From: Fodinibius roseus
GTDB lineage: Bacteria > Bacteroidota > Rhodothermia > Balneolales > Balneolaceae
Length of the DNA stretch: 64,000 nucleotides
Direction: 5' to 3'
Assembly (NCBI RefSeq): GCF_900129315.1
Contig: NZ_FQUS01000003.1
Span: forward strand, 1-64,000
The notes under the pieces were generated by a model. The model searched no databases and had not been told where the DNA came from. It worked only from the letters and a program-made list of their open reading frames with translations. Shown here in pieces: positions 9,377 to 17,693 of this stretch. Position numbers and translations under genes: made by a program. Numbering within the stretch: position 1 is the stretch's first letter; each line of letters starts with the position of its first letter.

Positions 9377-10306
9377 ATGGTACCAGACGACATAAATAAG
9401 CTGAAGAACTTTTGTAAGGACGAACAATCCTTTCAGGATCTAAAAGAAATCGTGACGACCTTAACAGATGAAAAAGAAGAAGCGGAGCGTCGTCTTTCTC
9501 TTCTGGAATCAGCTACCAGTGAGGGGTATGAGTCCATTATGATCACCGAGCTCAACCTGGAGGAACCGGGTCCCCGGATCGTCTATGTCAACGATGGGTT
9601 TTGTGCAATGACAGGCTATGCAAAGGAAGAAGTGATCGGCAAGACGCCACGAATCCTGCAGGGGCCGAAAACCGATCGGGAGGTGTTGGAACGACTCAAA
9701 GAGCGCTTGACGAAGGGACGTTGTTTTTTTGGTCAGACGGTCAACTATCGCAAAGACGGCAGCGAATTTATTAATCAGTGGGACATCCACCCGCTGACGG
9801 ACGAGCAGGGCAATCCGACCCACTGGGTGTCGTACCAGCATGATATTACAAAGCGAAAACACGCCGAAAAGCAGTTTGTGGATACACAAATCGAGTTTGA
9901 TGAGCTCCGGGAGCAAACCCACTGCACCATGATCGATGTGGATGCGGAAGGTAATATTATTTCTGCCAATAATGCCTTTCTCTCACTGACCGGCTATGAG
10001 AATGAGGAACTCAAAAAACATAAAGTGTGGGAGATATTTCCCAATAAATATAAAAATTCGCTGAAAGAACGCTTTGACGAGGCGGAGGAAGCCACGCGTT
10101 TAAACGGGAAGGAATTTAAGGGCATTATTAAACATAAATCCGGTATTCCCATCCAGGTGAAAGGAGTATCGCGCCTGCTCACCCTTAAGGACCAACAGGT
10201 GATACGGGCGGAGATTCAGAATATTTCATTTCAGAAAAAGGTAATGGATACCCTGCAGAAACACCAGCGCACCTTTGGCAGGAACGTTAACAATGATGCG
10301 AAATGA
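9377..10306 (+). CDS. Tandem PAS-domain sensory protein without output domain
   Basis: A 309-residue soluble protein: a coiled-coil-like N terminus (residues about 8-50), PAS 1 (about 55-160) with the core IVYVNDGFCAMTGYAKEEVI and a PAC tail ending YQHDITKRKHAEK, then PAS 2 (about 175-290) with ANNAFLSLTGYENEEL. PAS 1 has GKTPRILQG where LOV photosensors have a flavin-adduct Cys (GxNCRFLQG). That Cys is missing, so it is LOV-like in sequence but should not form the photo-adduct. No histidine kinase, GGDEF, EAL or HTH domain follows, and it is not adjacent to a response regulator, so it may act by protein-protein contact. The signal sensed is unknown. Confidence 0.82.
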   Translation: MVPDDINKLKNFCKDEQSFQDLKEIVTTLTDEKEEAERRLSLLESATSEGYESIMITELNLEEPGPRIVYVNDGFCAMTGYAKEEVIGKTPRILQGPKTDREVLERLKERLTKGRCFFGQTVNYRKDGSEFINQWDIHPLTDEQGNPTHWVSYQHDITKRKHAEKQFVDTQIEFDELREQTHCTMIDVDAEGNIISANNAFLSLTGYENEELKKHKVWEIFPNKYKNSLKERFDEAEEATRLNGKEFKGIIKHKSGIPIQVKGVSRLLTLKDQQVIRAEIQNISFQKKVMDTLQKHQRTFGRNVNNDAK

Positions 10307-10497
10307 AAGGGCTCTCGCCTTCAGCTGCCCGAATGGTCCGGGATGATAGCGTTGAGATAACCCGCGTGATGAAATGAACTTCCCCGGGTATTCAGGAGCG
10401 TGAAATCCGGGTTAAAAGTTATCGACGGCCCCTTATATTCTCTCCATTTATTTGTATCTTGCAACTGCAACAGGGAATGTTTCTTTATCGAACTATT

Positions 10498-10941
10498 ATG
10501 GCCGATATCCAAGATATACAGCAGCAAATCATAGACGAGTTTAATGCCCTCAGTGACTGGACCGAGCGATATAAGCATATTATAAAGCAGGGCCGGGATC
10601 TCGAGCCGCTGGATGAAAAGCATAAAGTGGATGAAAACCTGGTAAGAGGCTGCCAGTCACAGGTATGGCTGCACACCCGGCTTGAGAACGGGAAAGTTAT
10701 TTTTGAGGCTGACAGCGACGCAGCAATTACCAAGGGACTGGTGGCGCTGATGGTACGTTTTTATTCCCATCAGACACCCGGCGATATTATATCCACGAAT
10801 CCCACCTTCATTAAAAAAATCGGTATGCAGGAGCATCTTTCCCCGACACGCTCCAATGGTTTGGCATCGATGGTCAAGCAGATGAAAATTTACGCGATGG
10901 CTTATAAAACCAAAATGGCTGAACAGCCGACGGATGCGTAA
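10498..10941 (+). CDS. sufE: SufE-family cysteine desulfurase acceptor
   Basis: SufE takes persulfide sulfur from the SufS cysteine desulfurase and hands it to the SUF scaffold for Fe-S cluster assembly. The acceptor Cys is in VRGCQSQVWL (Cys52 from the chosen start), followed by the family core FEADSDAAITKGLVAL. With the ATG at 10498 the protein is 147 aa and begins at the normal homology boundary (QDIQQQIIDEFNALSDW). An upstream in-frame ATG at 10459 would add 13 residues. The rest of the SUF operon is not in the window, so this is an isolated copy. A strong hairpin follows the stop. Confidence 0.9.
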   Translation: MADIQDIQQQIIDEFNALSDWTERYKHIIKQGRDLEPLDEKHKVDENLVRGCQSQVWLHTRLENGKVIFEADSDAAITKGLVALMVRFYSHQTPGDIISTNPTFIKKIGMQEHLSPTRSNGLASMVKQMKIYAMAYKTKMAEQPTDA

Positions 10942-10981
10942 ACGGGAACTGGAATCCGGAAAGCGAATATCCGTTTATAAA

Positions 10982-11010
10982 AAAAGCACCATTAATAGAA
11001 TGGTGCTTTT
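10982..11010. terminator. Bidirectional intrinsic terminator, sufE / csp
   Basis: AAAAGCACCATT (10982-10993) pairs perfectly with AATGGTGCTTTT (10999-11010) around a 5-nt loop, giving a 12-bp stem with A/T tracts on both sides. It sits between the convergent sufE and cold-shock genes and can serve both strands. Confidence 0.85.
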
Positions 11011-11034
11011 ATATTATAAATTATAACCTGCCTG

Positions 11035-11244
11035 TCAAACAGGTATCACCTCTTGTGCCTGAAGACCTTTTTCTCCTTCCGCAACAGTGAATTCGACTTC
11101 CTGGCCTTCTTCTAATTTTTTATAGCCTTCCATCTCAATTTCACTGTAGTGAACGAAGATATCTTCGCCTTCTTCTCGAGTAATGAATCCATAGCCTTTG
11201 CCGTTATGGAACCACTTTACCGTACCTACTTCGCGTTCTGCCAT
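11035..11244 (-). CDS. Cold-shock domain protein (CspA family)
   Basis: A 69-residue single cold-shock domain, an OB-fold RNA/ssDNA chaperone. RNP1 is KGYGFI and RNP2 is DIFVHYSEI. The frame is open 16 codons further upstream, but the ATG at 11244 has GGAG eight bases before it and gives the usual N terminus (MAEREVGTVKWF). The acidic composition fits a halotolerant cytoplasm. A 180-bp leader separates it from the upstream helicase gene; such leaders often mediate cold regulation, but no specific cold box was recognised. Confidence 0.93.
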   Translation of the reverse strand: MAEREVGTVKWFHNGKGYGFITREEGEDIFVHYSEIEMEGYKKLEEGQEVEFTVAEGEKGLQAQEVIPV

Positions 11245-11424
11245 TGTTAATTCTCCAAAAAATTTTACTTCTTGTGCTACTTTAATGTTCAAAACCCGCC
11301 TGCTAACGCAGTATTGGGCCCTTGAACACCTAAGTATAGTATATTTTTTTTGGATTACCTACCGTATTTTAATATGAGTGCTTTTTTTGGGTTTTTTCAT
11401 CCTTACAACCCGGATTCTCTTCCG

Positions 11425-14400
11425 CTAAAAGAGGTTAAGCTGATCACTTTCCAATCTGTTTGGTTCGCCTGGCGATGAGATTCCTTCCTTTCGCTTGTGC
11501 TTAATGTTGCCCGGTATTTCACCGATAAAACGGGACGGCTTCATGACCTGTTGCTCTCCGTAATAGCTGCGTTCGCCTGAGCAGGTTACTTGGAGTTTCT
11601 TTTTCGCCCGGGTCATGGCTACATAGAAAAGCCGACGCTCTTCATCAATATCAGTGTCAGCATCCTTGCGTATGAGGGGGGTGATTCCATCTTCGGCGGC
11701 GGCAATAAAAACGACCGGGAACTCCAATCCTTTGGCAGCATGAAAGGTGAGAAGATGAACGGCTTGTTTCTTCAGGCGTCCGGCGTCGGTATAGGGATTA
11801 AGCTGCAGCTGTTCCAGGAAATATTCGAGCTGTCCTTCTGCTTCCGCCGCAAGCTCCAATAGTGCTTCTTTTTTCAACTGCTGGGATTCTGTCAGCTGAT
11901 TATTATCGATAAAATGATCACAAATGTATGTTGCAGCCTCCGCAATCTCCTGTGACTTCGTACGCTCCGATACGGTCCTGTAGACGTTGCGCAAATCAGC
12001 CAGATCTTCCTGAAATGACCGGCCCAGAGAAGAGACGGGCTGACTCTGGCCGAACAGGGTACGGTGCTTTTCTTTCAGTGCCTGAAGCAGCGAGGTGACT
12101 TGTGGGGAGCTCCAACCATAACCATCCTTCAGCAGGGCACTGAGCAGTACCCGGTCTTCCGGATGTCGTACCAGCCGAAGCATATCCGCTACGATCGTAA
12201 ACGGGGGTTCGCTTAAGAAAGCAGTGCCGTCCCCAAAATGAACCGGTATCCCGGCCTTCAGGAATTTTTTAAAAAGCGCTTCTCCAATAGCATTGGTCCG
12301 AAATAACACGGCCATATCGCCAAAACCGTAGCTGTGGGCACTGTCGGTATGCCTGCCGGTCGTCAGGCTTTCAACACCGCCCACATACCGTTTGATTTCG
12401 CCGAGGATATAGTCGGCTTCCCGGAATGGGTTTTTGGCTTCAAAAATGGTAATGGGCGTTTTGGATTTGCTACGGGCTATGAGTTCGGTTTCCCGATGCT
12501 GCCTGTTGTTACGTATGAGGGAGGTTGCTGCCTTGAGGATACGGTCGGTTGAGCGGTAATTTTGACGGAGGACAACTTCTTTGGCCTTAAAATCGCCCGT
12601 GAAATCAAAAAAAAGAGAAACATCAGCTCCCCGGAAACCGTAGATGGCCTGGTCGGCATCCCCGATAGCCAACAGGTTCTGGCCTCGTCCCAACAGCTTG
12701 ACCAGCTCATATTGCAGGGGATTAATATCCTGGAACTCATCCACGGCCATGACCCTGCAGCGGCGTCGAAGCCCGGAAAGCCAGCAGCTGTCGTCCCGTA
12801 ACGTTTCGACGGTACGTCGAATGAGGTCAGAAATGTCCACGGCCCCCTGCTGCCAGAGATGTTCGCGGTACATTCGGATTTGGCTGCTATAGGACGATTC
12901 TCTCGTGTTTTCCAGCTCCAAAAAGGATCCTGTTTGCTCGTGGAGCGCCTTGCGGTCCGTCGTGGTTAATTCCGGGAAGATTATCTGAAGCATCACTTTC
13001 CGGTTTGAGGGATCATAGACCGTAGACAGGTGATCGAATTTTTCTCTAAGCCACTGCCAGCACAAGGCGTGGAAAGTGCCCAGGGATACCCGGCCGGCTT
13101 CCGGTCCCACCCGATGCCGGAGTCGCCGGCGTATTTCATCCGCTGCTTTATTGGTAAAGGTTACCGCGGTGATTTCTGAAGCGTCGAATTTTTTACGTTC
13201 TGTTTGTCGGGCCAGCCACTCGATCAGGGTATGGGTCTTGCCGGTACCGGGACCCGCTTTCACTAATACCGCCCCCCGGATGGCTTCCGCAACTAACTGC
13301 TGCCCGGCATTCAGGCCGGTTGCGCCGCTGCTTGGCTCCCGGTCTTGCTGCTGACAGGGGAAGTCCGGTTCAGCGGCCTTTTTCGCCGAATGATTGGCCG
13401 GTTTCCGCTCCGTAAAAAAGCCCAGCTGTCCCCGTATACGATCGATTTCTCCAGGCCCGAACACCCTGATGACGCCATAGACCCCATCGTATCCGGCCCG
13501 GGGTTGTACCTCATTCTGTCGAATGCGCTTTACGGCTTCCGCCAGTACCGGTCCGCTCTGCTGCCGGATATCGTCGATCGGCACGTCATGCAGCAGTGAA
13601 AACTCGTTGCCGAACGTTGAAATAATGCGCCGGTATTTTGTTTGTACGGTTTGGGTGTTCGCCCCTACATCCGCTATTTCACCCAGTACTTCCGGCAGCG
13701 GAATGATATACCGGTAACCGGCCGCCCCTTCGGGTTGGGCCGATTTCATTCGGTCGGCCAGGGCCTCAACGCGGTGAAGGACCCCGACCGTCAGGGGTTT
13801 GCCGCAATGGGGACAGCGGTTATGATGCCTGCGTGCTTCCCCGGGTGGCATGGATATATCGCATTTCCGGTGTCCGTCGTGATGGTATTTCCCCTCCTCG
13901 GGATAAAATTCGTAGGTACCCAAAAACCCCTCGCCTGTTTTGAAAGCCCTGAACATGGCGTCATAGCTGCGTTCGGTATCGAGCAGGTTGGCCTCTCGTC
14001 CCAGTTTGGACGGGGAATGGGCGTCGGAATTGGAGATGAGGGTAAAGCGGTCAAGGGCACTGAGCTTCCAGTTCATGGCCGGGTCGGAAGAAAGTCCCGT
14101 TTCAACGGCAAAAAGATGGTCGGTGAGATCCCGGAAGCAGGCGTCTATGCTATCGTAGCCGGCCTTGGAACCCAGGGTCGAGAACCAGGGCGTCCAGATA
14201 TGGGCGGGTACCAGGTGGGCCCGGTCGGAGGTATCAAGCACAACTTCCAGCAGGTCGCGGGAGGGAAGTCCGAGGATGGGTCGTCCGTCGGCCTCCAGGT
14301 TGCCTATGGATGAGAGCTTGTGGTTGATCCGCGCCACTGTCTCCAGGTCGGGAGCGTATACAAGGTTGTGATTCTTTCGAACCCGATCGCCGTGTTTATA

Positions 14401-14688
14401 AATGGAGCTGATTTCGGAGGTCAGACAAAATCGAACATCGATATCCCTGGTGCGGACGCCGGGAATCCCCGCATCGTCAGGCGGATCTTTCAGGATAAAG
14501 AAACCGTGTCCGTCGGGTTGCAGCTTCTCCTTCAGTTCGGCAAACCATTCCGGATGCGTAAAATCGCCCGTCCCCACCACATTGATACCTTTTATTTTGG
14601 CCCACTGGTAGAGCGATTCGAGGTTTAGGTCTTTACTTGTTGCCCGGGAGTAACAGGAGTGAACATGAAGATCTGAAATGTACGGCAT
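11425..14688 (-). CDS. EndoQ-like PHP nuclease fused to UvrD/Rep helicase
   Basis: A 1087-residue two-module repair protein. Residues 1-430 match the PHP family that includes endonuclease Q (TIGR00375 type): metal ligands in DLHVHS (His8, His10), GTGDFTH (Asp42, His45) and SNSDAH (Asp222, His224), plus the zinc-knuckle cysteines C276 and CPHC (292-295). Residues about 455-1087 are an SF1A helicase: Walker A AGPGTGKT (478-485), DEFQD, GDADQAIYGFRGAD, QNYRST, TFHAAKGLEFPVVF and YVAMTRAKK. EndoQ cuts 5' of deaminated bases (hypoxanthine, uracil, xanthine) and abasic sites; the helicase could open DNA at the nick. The frame extends to a TTG at 14760, but the PHP family begins at MPYISDLHVHS, so 14688 is chosen. 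The role is inferred from the parts. Confidence 0.88.
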   Translation of the reverse strand: MPYISDLHVHSCYSRATSKDLNLESLYQWAKIKGINVVGTGDFTHPEWFAELKEKLQPDGHGFFILKDPPDDAGIPGVRTRDIDVRFCLTSEISSIYKHGDRVRKNHNLVYAPDLETVARINHKLSSIGNLEADGRPILGLPSRDLLEVVLDTSDRAHLVPAHIWTPWFSTLGSKAGYDSIDACFRDLTDHLFAVETGLSSDPAMNWKLSALDRFTLISNSDAHSPSKLGREANLLDTERSYDAMFRAFKTGEGFLGTYEFYPEEGKYHHDGHRKCDISMPPGEARRHHNRCPHCGKPLTVGVLHRVEALADRMKSAQPEGAAGYRYIIPLPEVLGEIADVGANTQTVQTKYRRIISTFGNEFSLLHDVPIDDIRQQSGPVLAEAVKRIRQNEVQPRAGYDGVYGVIRVFGPGEIDRIRGQLGFFTERKPANHSAKKAAEPDFPCQQQDREPSSGATGLNAGQQLVAEAIRGAVLVKAGPGTGKTHTLIEWLARQTERKKFDASEITAVTFTNKAADEIRRRLRHRVGPEAGRVSLGTFHALCWQWLREKFDHLSTVYDPSNRKVMLQIIFPELTTTDRKALHEQTGSFLELENTRESSYSSQIRMYREHLWQQGAVDISDLIRRTVETLRDDSCWLSGLRRRCRVMAVDEFQDINPLQYELVKLLGRGQNLLAIGDADQAIYGFRGADVSLFFDFTGDFKAKEVVLRQNYRSTDRILKAATSLIRNNRQHRETELIARSKSKTPITIFEAKNPFREADYILGEIKRYVGGVESLTTGRHTDSAHSYGFGDMAVLFRTNAIGEALFKKFLKAGIPVHFGDGTAFLSEPPFTIVADMLRLVRHPEDRVLLSALLKDGYGWSSPQVTSLLQALKEKHRTLFGQSQPVSSLGRSFQEDLADLRNVYRTVSERTKSQEIAEAATYICDHFIDNNQLTESQQLKKEALLELAAEAEGQLEYFLEQLQLNPYTDAGRLKKQAVHLLTFHAAKGLEFPVVFIAAAEDGITPLIRKDADTDIDEERRLFYVAMTRAKKKLQVTCSGERSYYGEQQVMKPSRFIGEIPGNIKHKRKEGISSPGEPNRLESDQLNLF

Positions 14689-14900
14689 GCCGGTCGGGAG
14701 TGGAAGCTGAGAGTTCAGTGTCCAGTGAATGAAGATCTTAAATGAAGCTATAAAATACAACCTCCGATAACCGGTAACACTGATTTGAGCGGAAATATAT
14801 GAGTTGATTGTTGGTTATTTAGCTCAAAAACTTGTTTGTTATACGGACAGAAAGGAATTAGGGCCATACCCATGTCAACACCTATTAAAATAAGCAGAGA

Positions 14901-17123
14901 TTGAATACGATAACGGCATATCCGGGGACAACATTGGGAGTTTGCTTTTTGCTTTGTTTGCCGTTGCTGTTACCTGCCCAGGATGTCCCCGGACGCAAGC
15001 AGCTCGAAGCCTATCAGCTTGCGCCCGGCGAGGAATTGCTGTTTGACGGTAAAGTGGACGAACATTTTTGGGATAATGTTAAACCCGCTGCCGGATTTCG
15101 TCAACAGGAGCCGAATGAGGGAGCCGCAGCATCGGAACGCACAGAAGTTCGCATTGCCTATGATGAGAATTATCTTTACTTGGGGGTAATGCTTTATGAC
15201 CGCGACCCGTCGGGTATTAAGGCCAACCAGAAACGGCGGGATGTGCGGATTGTTGCTGATGAGCGTTTTACCTGGATATTCGACACCTACAATGATCAGC
15301 GGAGTGCTTATTTTATGGAAATCAATCCCAACGGACTCCGAACCGACGGACTCATCAGCACGGGACAGGGCATTAGCATTAATCTCAACTGGGATGGTAT
15401 CTGGGATGCCCGTACTGTTATCGGTGACTTCGGATGGTCGGCCGAGATCAAAATTCCGTTCAGAACACTGAACTTTGATATGGAAAGCGATCGCTGGGGA
15501 ACGAATTTTATGAGGGTCATCCGCCGGAAAAGCGAAACGGTGCTGTGGTCCGGCTACCGCCGGAACCAGGGGATCGAACGTCCGCAGGATGCCGGACTGC
15601 TTACCGGTCTTACCGGCATGTCGCAGGGACTGGGACTTGAGGTCGTGCCTTTTGGAGTGCTCAACGGTTCTGAGCAGCGGCGAGAAGCAGGCGATGATAC
15701 CAAGGCTGACATGGATGGGGGACTTGATGTCAATTACAGCATTACCCCCAGCCTTAAGGCATCGCTGACCTTCAATACCGATTTTGCTGAAGCAGAAGTC
15801 GACCAGCGGCAGGTAAATTTAACTCGTTTTCCCCTGCAGTTTCCCGAACAGCGCGACTTTTTCCTGGAGGGAGCAAATATTTACGAATTTGCTCCCGCAA
15901 GTGGAGTAAATCCCTATTTCAGCCGGAGGATCGGCTTGCGTGATGGTGCGCCGGTCACGATTACCTATGGGGCTCGCCTTCTGGGAAATGCCGGGGGTTA
16001 CAACCTGGCGCTGCTGCACGTACGCACCGGCGAAAAGGATGAGGTGCAGCCCGAACATTTTTCGGTGGCGCGTGTTAAACGAAACATAGGTTCTGAAAGT
16101 ACGGCCGGATTAATCTATACCCGTCGATCTGCACGCGATGCCATAGATGACAGGCCGGCACTGCAGGAGCAGTATACGCTGGGGGGGGATCTGGAGCTCG
16201 GGACCTCTCGTTTCATGGGAAGCGACAACCTGCAGTTTCAGGCTTTCTTCGTATTTCATAATTCGCCTTTTGTCTCCGATGATACCACGGGTGTATGGGA
16301 CCGTTCTTCGCGGGGATTTCGTCTTAATTTCCCCAATCAGCCCTGGTCCGCTCATGTTTCTTACCGTGAGTTCGGCGATGCATTTGATCCTGCCGTGGGA
16401 TTTACTCCACGCAATGCATTTCGCCGCCTGCAGCCGACGATTGAGTACACCCCGCAATTCTCCGGCAGCGATATCATCCGGCAGGTGGGGTGGGGTATTC
16501 GGTTTGAGCATTTGACCGATCTCGATTTCGACTTGCTGACGCAATACCTCACCTTTACGCTGTTTGACATAGCGTTGGTGAGCGACGATCAGATCTCCTT
16601 AAGCATCACCAGAAATTACGAGCGCCTCGAGCAGCCTTTTGATATCAAAAGAGATGGTTCTGTTATTGTACCCGTTGATGAATATGTGAACTGGCTGGCC
16701 AGCGTTGAAATGGAGACCGCCTCGTATCGGAAAATATCGGTTGACGCACGTTTTGAGGGAGGCGGCTTTTGGTCCGGCAGCCAGATAGAATACGGCATGG
16801 GGATTACCCTGCGCCCCCTCCCCGGTATTGAACTGTCTCCCGAATATATCCGAACGGATGTGAACGTTGAAGAAAAGTTCTCAACCGATCTGGTACGGTT
16901 TGAAGCAAATCTCGATTTCACGACCTCCCTGTTTTTGACGACAAATATTCAATTTGATAATCTCAGCGATTTGCTGGCGGTAAACAACCGGCTGCGATGG
17001 ATAATCACCCCGGGTTCTGACCTGTATTTGGTCTACAAGCATAATTGGAGAGACGGCAGGGCCGGATTTCGAACGACGCAGCGCTCGGGTGCTTTAAAAG
17101 TGAGCTACACGCACCGGTTTTGA
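14901..17123 (+). CDS. DUF5916 outer-membrane protein with CBM9-like domain
   Basis: A 740-residue exported protein. A hydrophobic signal (LGVCFLLCLPLLLPAQ) is followed by a carbohydrate-binding family 9-like beta-sandwich (about residues 35-210, with LLFDGKVDEHFW and WSAEIKIPFRTL). The C-terminal two-thirds (DUF5916) contains alternating beta-strands ending in SGALKVSYTHRF, a typical barrel end with terminal Phe. Family members occur widely in Bacteroidota and relatives, and their substrate is unknown; sugar-derivative binding or an outer-membrane channel is a reasonable guess. It starts with TTG at 14901 after a weak purine stretch. It is divergent from the nuclease-helicase gene and precedes the Gfo/Idh-LacI-SusCD region. 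Confidence 0.85.
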   Translation: MNTITAYPGTTLGVCFLLCLPLLLPAQDVPGRKQLEAYQLAPGEELLFDGKVDEHFWDNVKPAAGFRQQEPNEGAAASERTEVRIAYDENYLYLGVMLYDRDPSGIKANQKRRDVRIVADERFTWIFDTYNDQRSAYFMEINPNGLRTDGLISTGQGISINLNWDGIWDARTVIGDFGWSAEIKIPFRTLNFDMESDRWGTNFMRVIRRKSETVLWSGYRRNQGIERPQDAGLLTGLTGMSQGLGLEVVPFGVLNGSEQRREAGDDTKADMDGGLDVNYSITPSLKASLTFNTDFAEAEVDQRQVNLTRFPLQFPEQRDFFLEGANIYEFAPASGVNPYFSRRIGLRDGAPVTITYGARLLGNAGGYNLALLHVRTGEKDEVQPEHFSVARVKRNIGSESTAGLIYTRRSARDAIDDRPALQEQYTLGGDLELGTSRFMGSDNLQFQAFFVFHNSPFVSDDTTGVWDRSSRGFRLNFPNQPWSAHVSYREFGDAFDPAVGFTPRNAFRRLQPTIEYTPQFSGSDIIRQVGWGIRFEHLTDLDFDLLTQYLTFTLFDIALVSDDQISLSITRNYERLEQPFDIKRDGSVIVPVDEYVNWLASVEMETASYRKISVDARFEGGGFWSGSQIEYGMGITLRPLPGIELSPEYIRTDVNVEEKFSTDLVRFEANLDFTTSLFLTTNIQFDNLSDLLAVNNRLRWIITPGSDLYLVYKHNWRDGRAGFRTTQRSGALKVSYTHRF

Positions 17124-17207
17124 ATATATGATACCTGTTTTATAAAAATTCAATTGATCGGATAGGCAGATAACAACGTGTCAGCTTGTCTATGAGAGCC
17201 TGTTGAG

Positions 17208-17225
17208 GCCGGATCGGCTTTTTTT
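17208..17225 (+). terminator. Weak intrinsic terminator after DUF5916 gene
   Basis: GCCG-GAT-CGGC (17208-17218) is followed directly by seven T. The stem is only 4 bp, with possible longer pairing to upstream AGCC, so the call rests mainly on the T-run and the position about 85 bp after the stop. Confidence 0.5.
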
Positions 17226-17313
17226 CAGTCCCCCAAGGGCAAGCGGTCGCAGGTCGTAAGGAAGCTGTTATTCTGAAAAATTGTCTTTTTCATTTTTTCA
17301 TGTTATATATAAA

Positions 17314-17325
17314 GTAACCGGTTAA
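17314..17325. promoter_or_regulatory. Putative LacI-family operator (copy 1)
   Basis: GTAACCGGTTAA contains the perfect 10-bp palindrome TAACCGGTTA with the central CG typical of LacI/GalR operators. The same 12-mer occurs in the opposite orientation at 24609-24620, 62 bp before susC. A LacI-type gene lies between them (19264). Operator identity is inferred from this arrangement. Confidence 0.6.
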
Positions 17326-17693
17326 ATAGAGAAGTCTTTAAGAATTTTTTGCACGCATGTTTAATATTTATAAGGATAAGACAGCAAATTAATTTAAAAT
17401 TCGTGCAAATTTATTTAGGCCGAAGTTTAAGTTGGGGAATTAATGAAAGCAAGTGAAACCGGCTGCAGTCTCTAAGAACAGGTCAAAGGTTGGATGATTT
17501 CGAACACGTGCGGTAACTGATAAACTGGTTTAACCCGTCTTCAGCAGCAGATGCAACCAGTAACACGGGATGTGAAGGGGGCGGATGGTCTCGTTTCAAT
17601 GAAGCATAGCCGTAACATTTGACATACTGAAACAAATAACTTGAGGTAGCTTAACATAACATATCTCGCTAATTAAAAAATAAGGGTAAGTTT

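Larger units (their letters stand above)
17124..17693. other. Regulatory intergenic region before the Gfo/Idh gene
   Basis: This 570-bp stretch has no credible gene. It holds a probable terminator for the DUF5916 gene (17208-17225), a perfect TAACCGGTTA palindrome (17315-17324), a related imperfect site TAAACTGGTTTA (17522-17533), and AT-rich DNA before the next start. It is best read as terminator plus a long regulated promoter/leader. Confidence 0.5.

Noticed and set aside
9600-9700. LOV blue-light photosensor call for the first PAS domain
   Set aside because: The adduct-forming Cys is replaced in GKTPRILQG, so a standard LOV photocycle is excluded.
13642-14313. A 223-codon plus-strand frame opposite the PHP domain
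   Set aside because: Antisense shadow; the minus frame carries conserved metal ligands.
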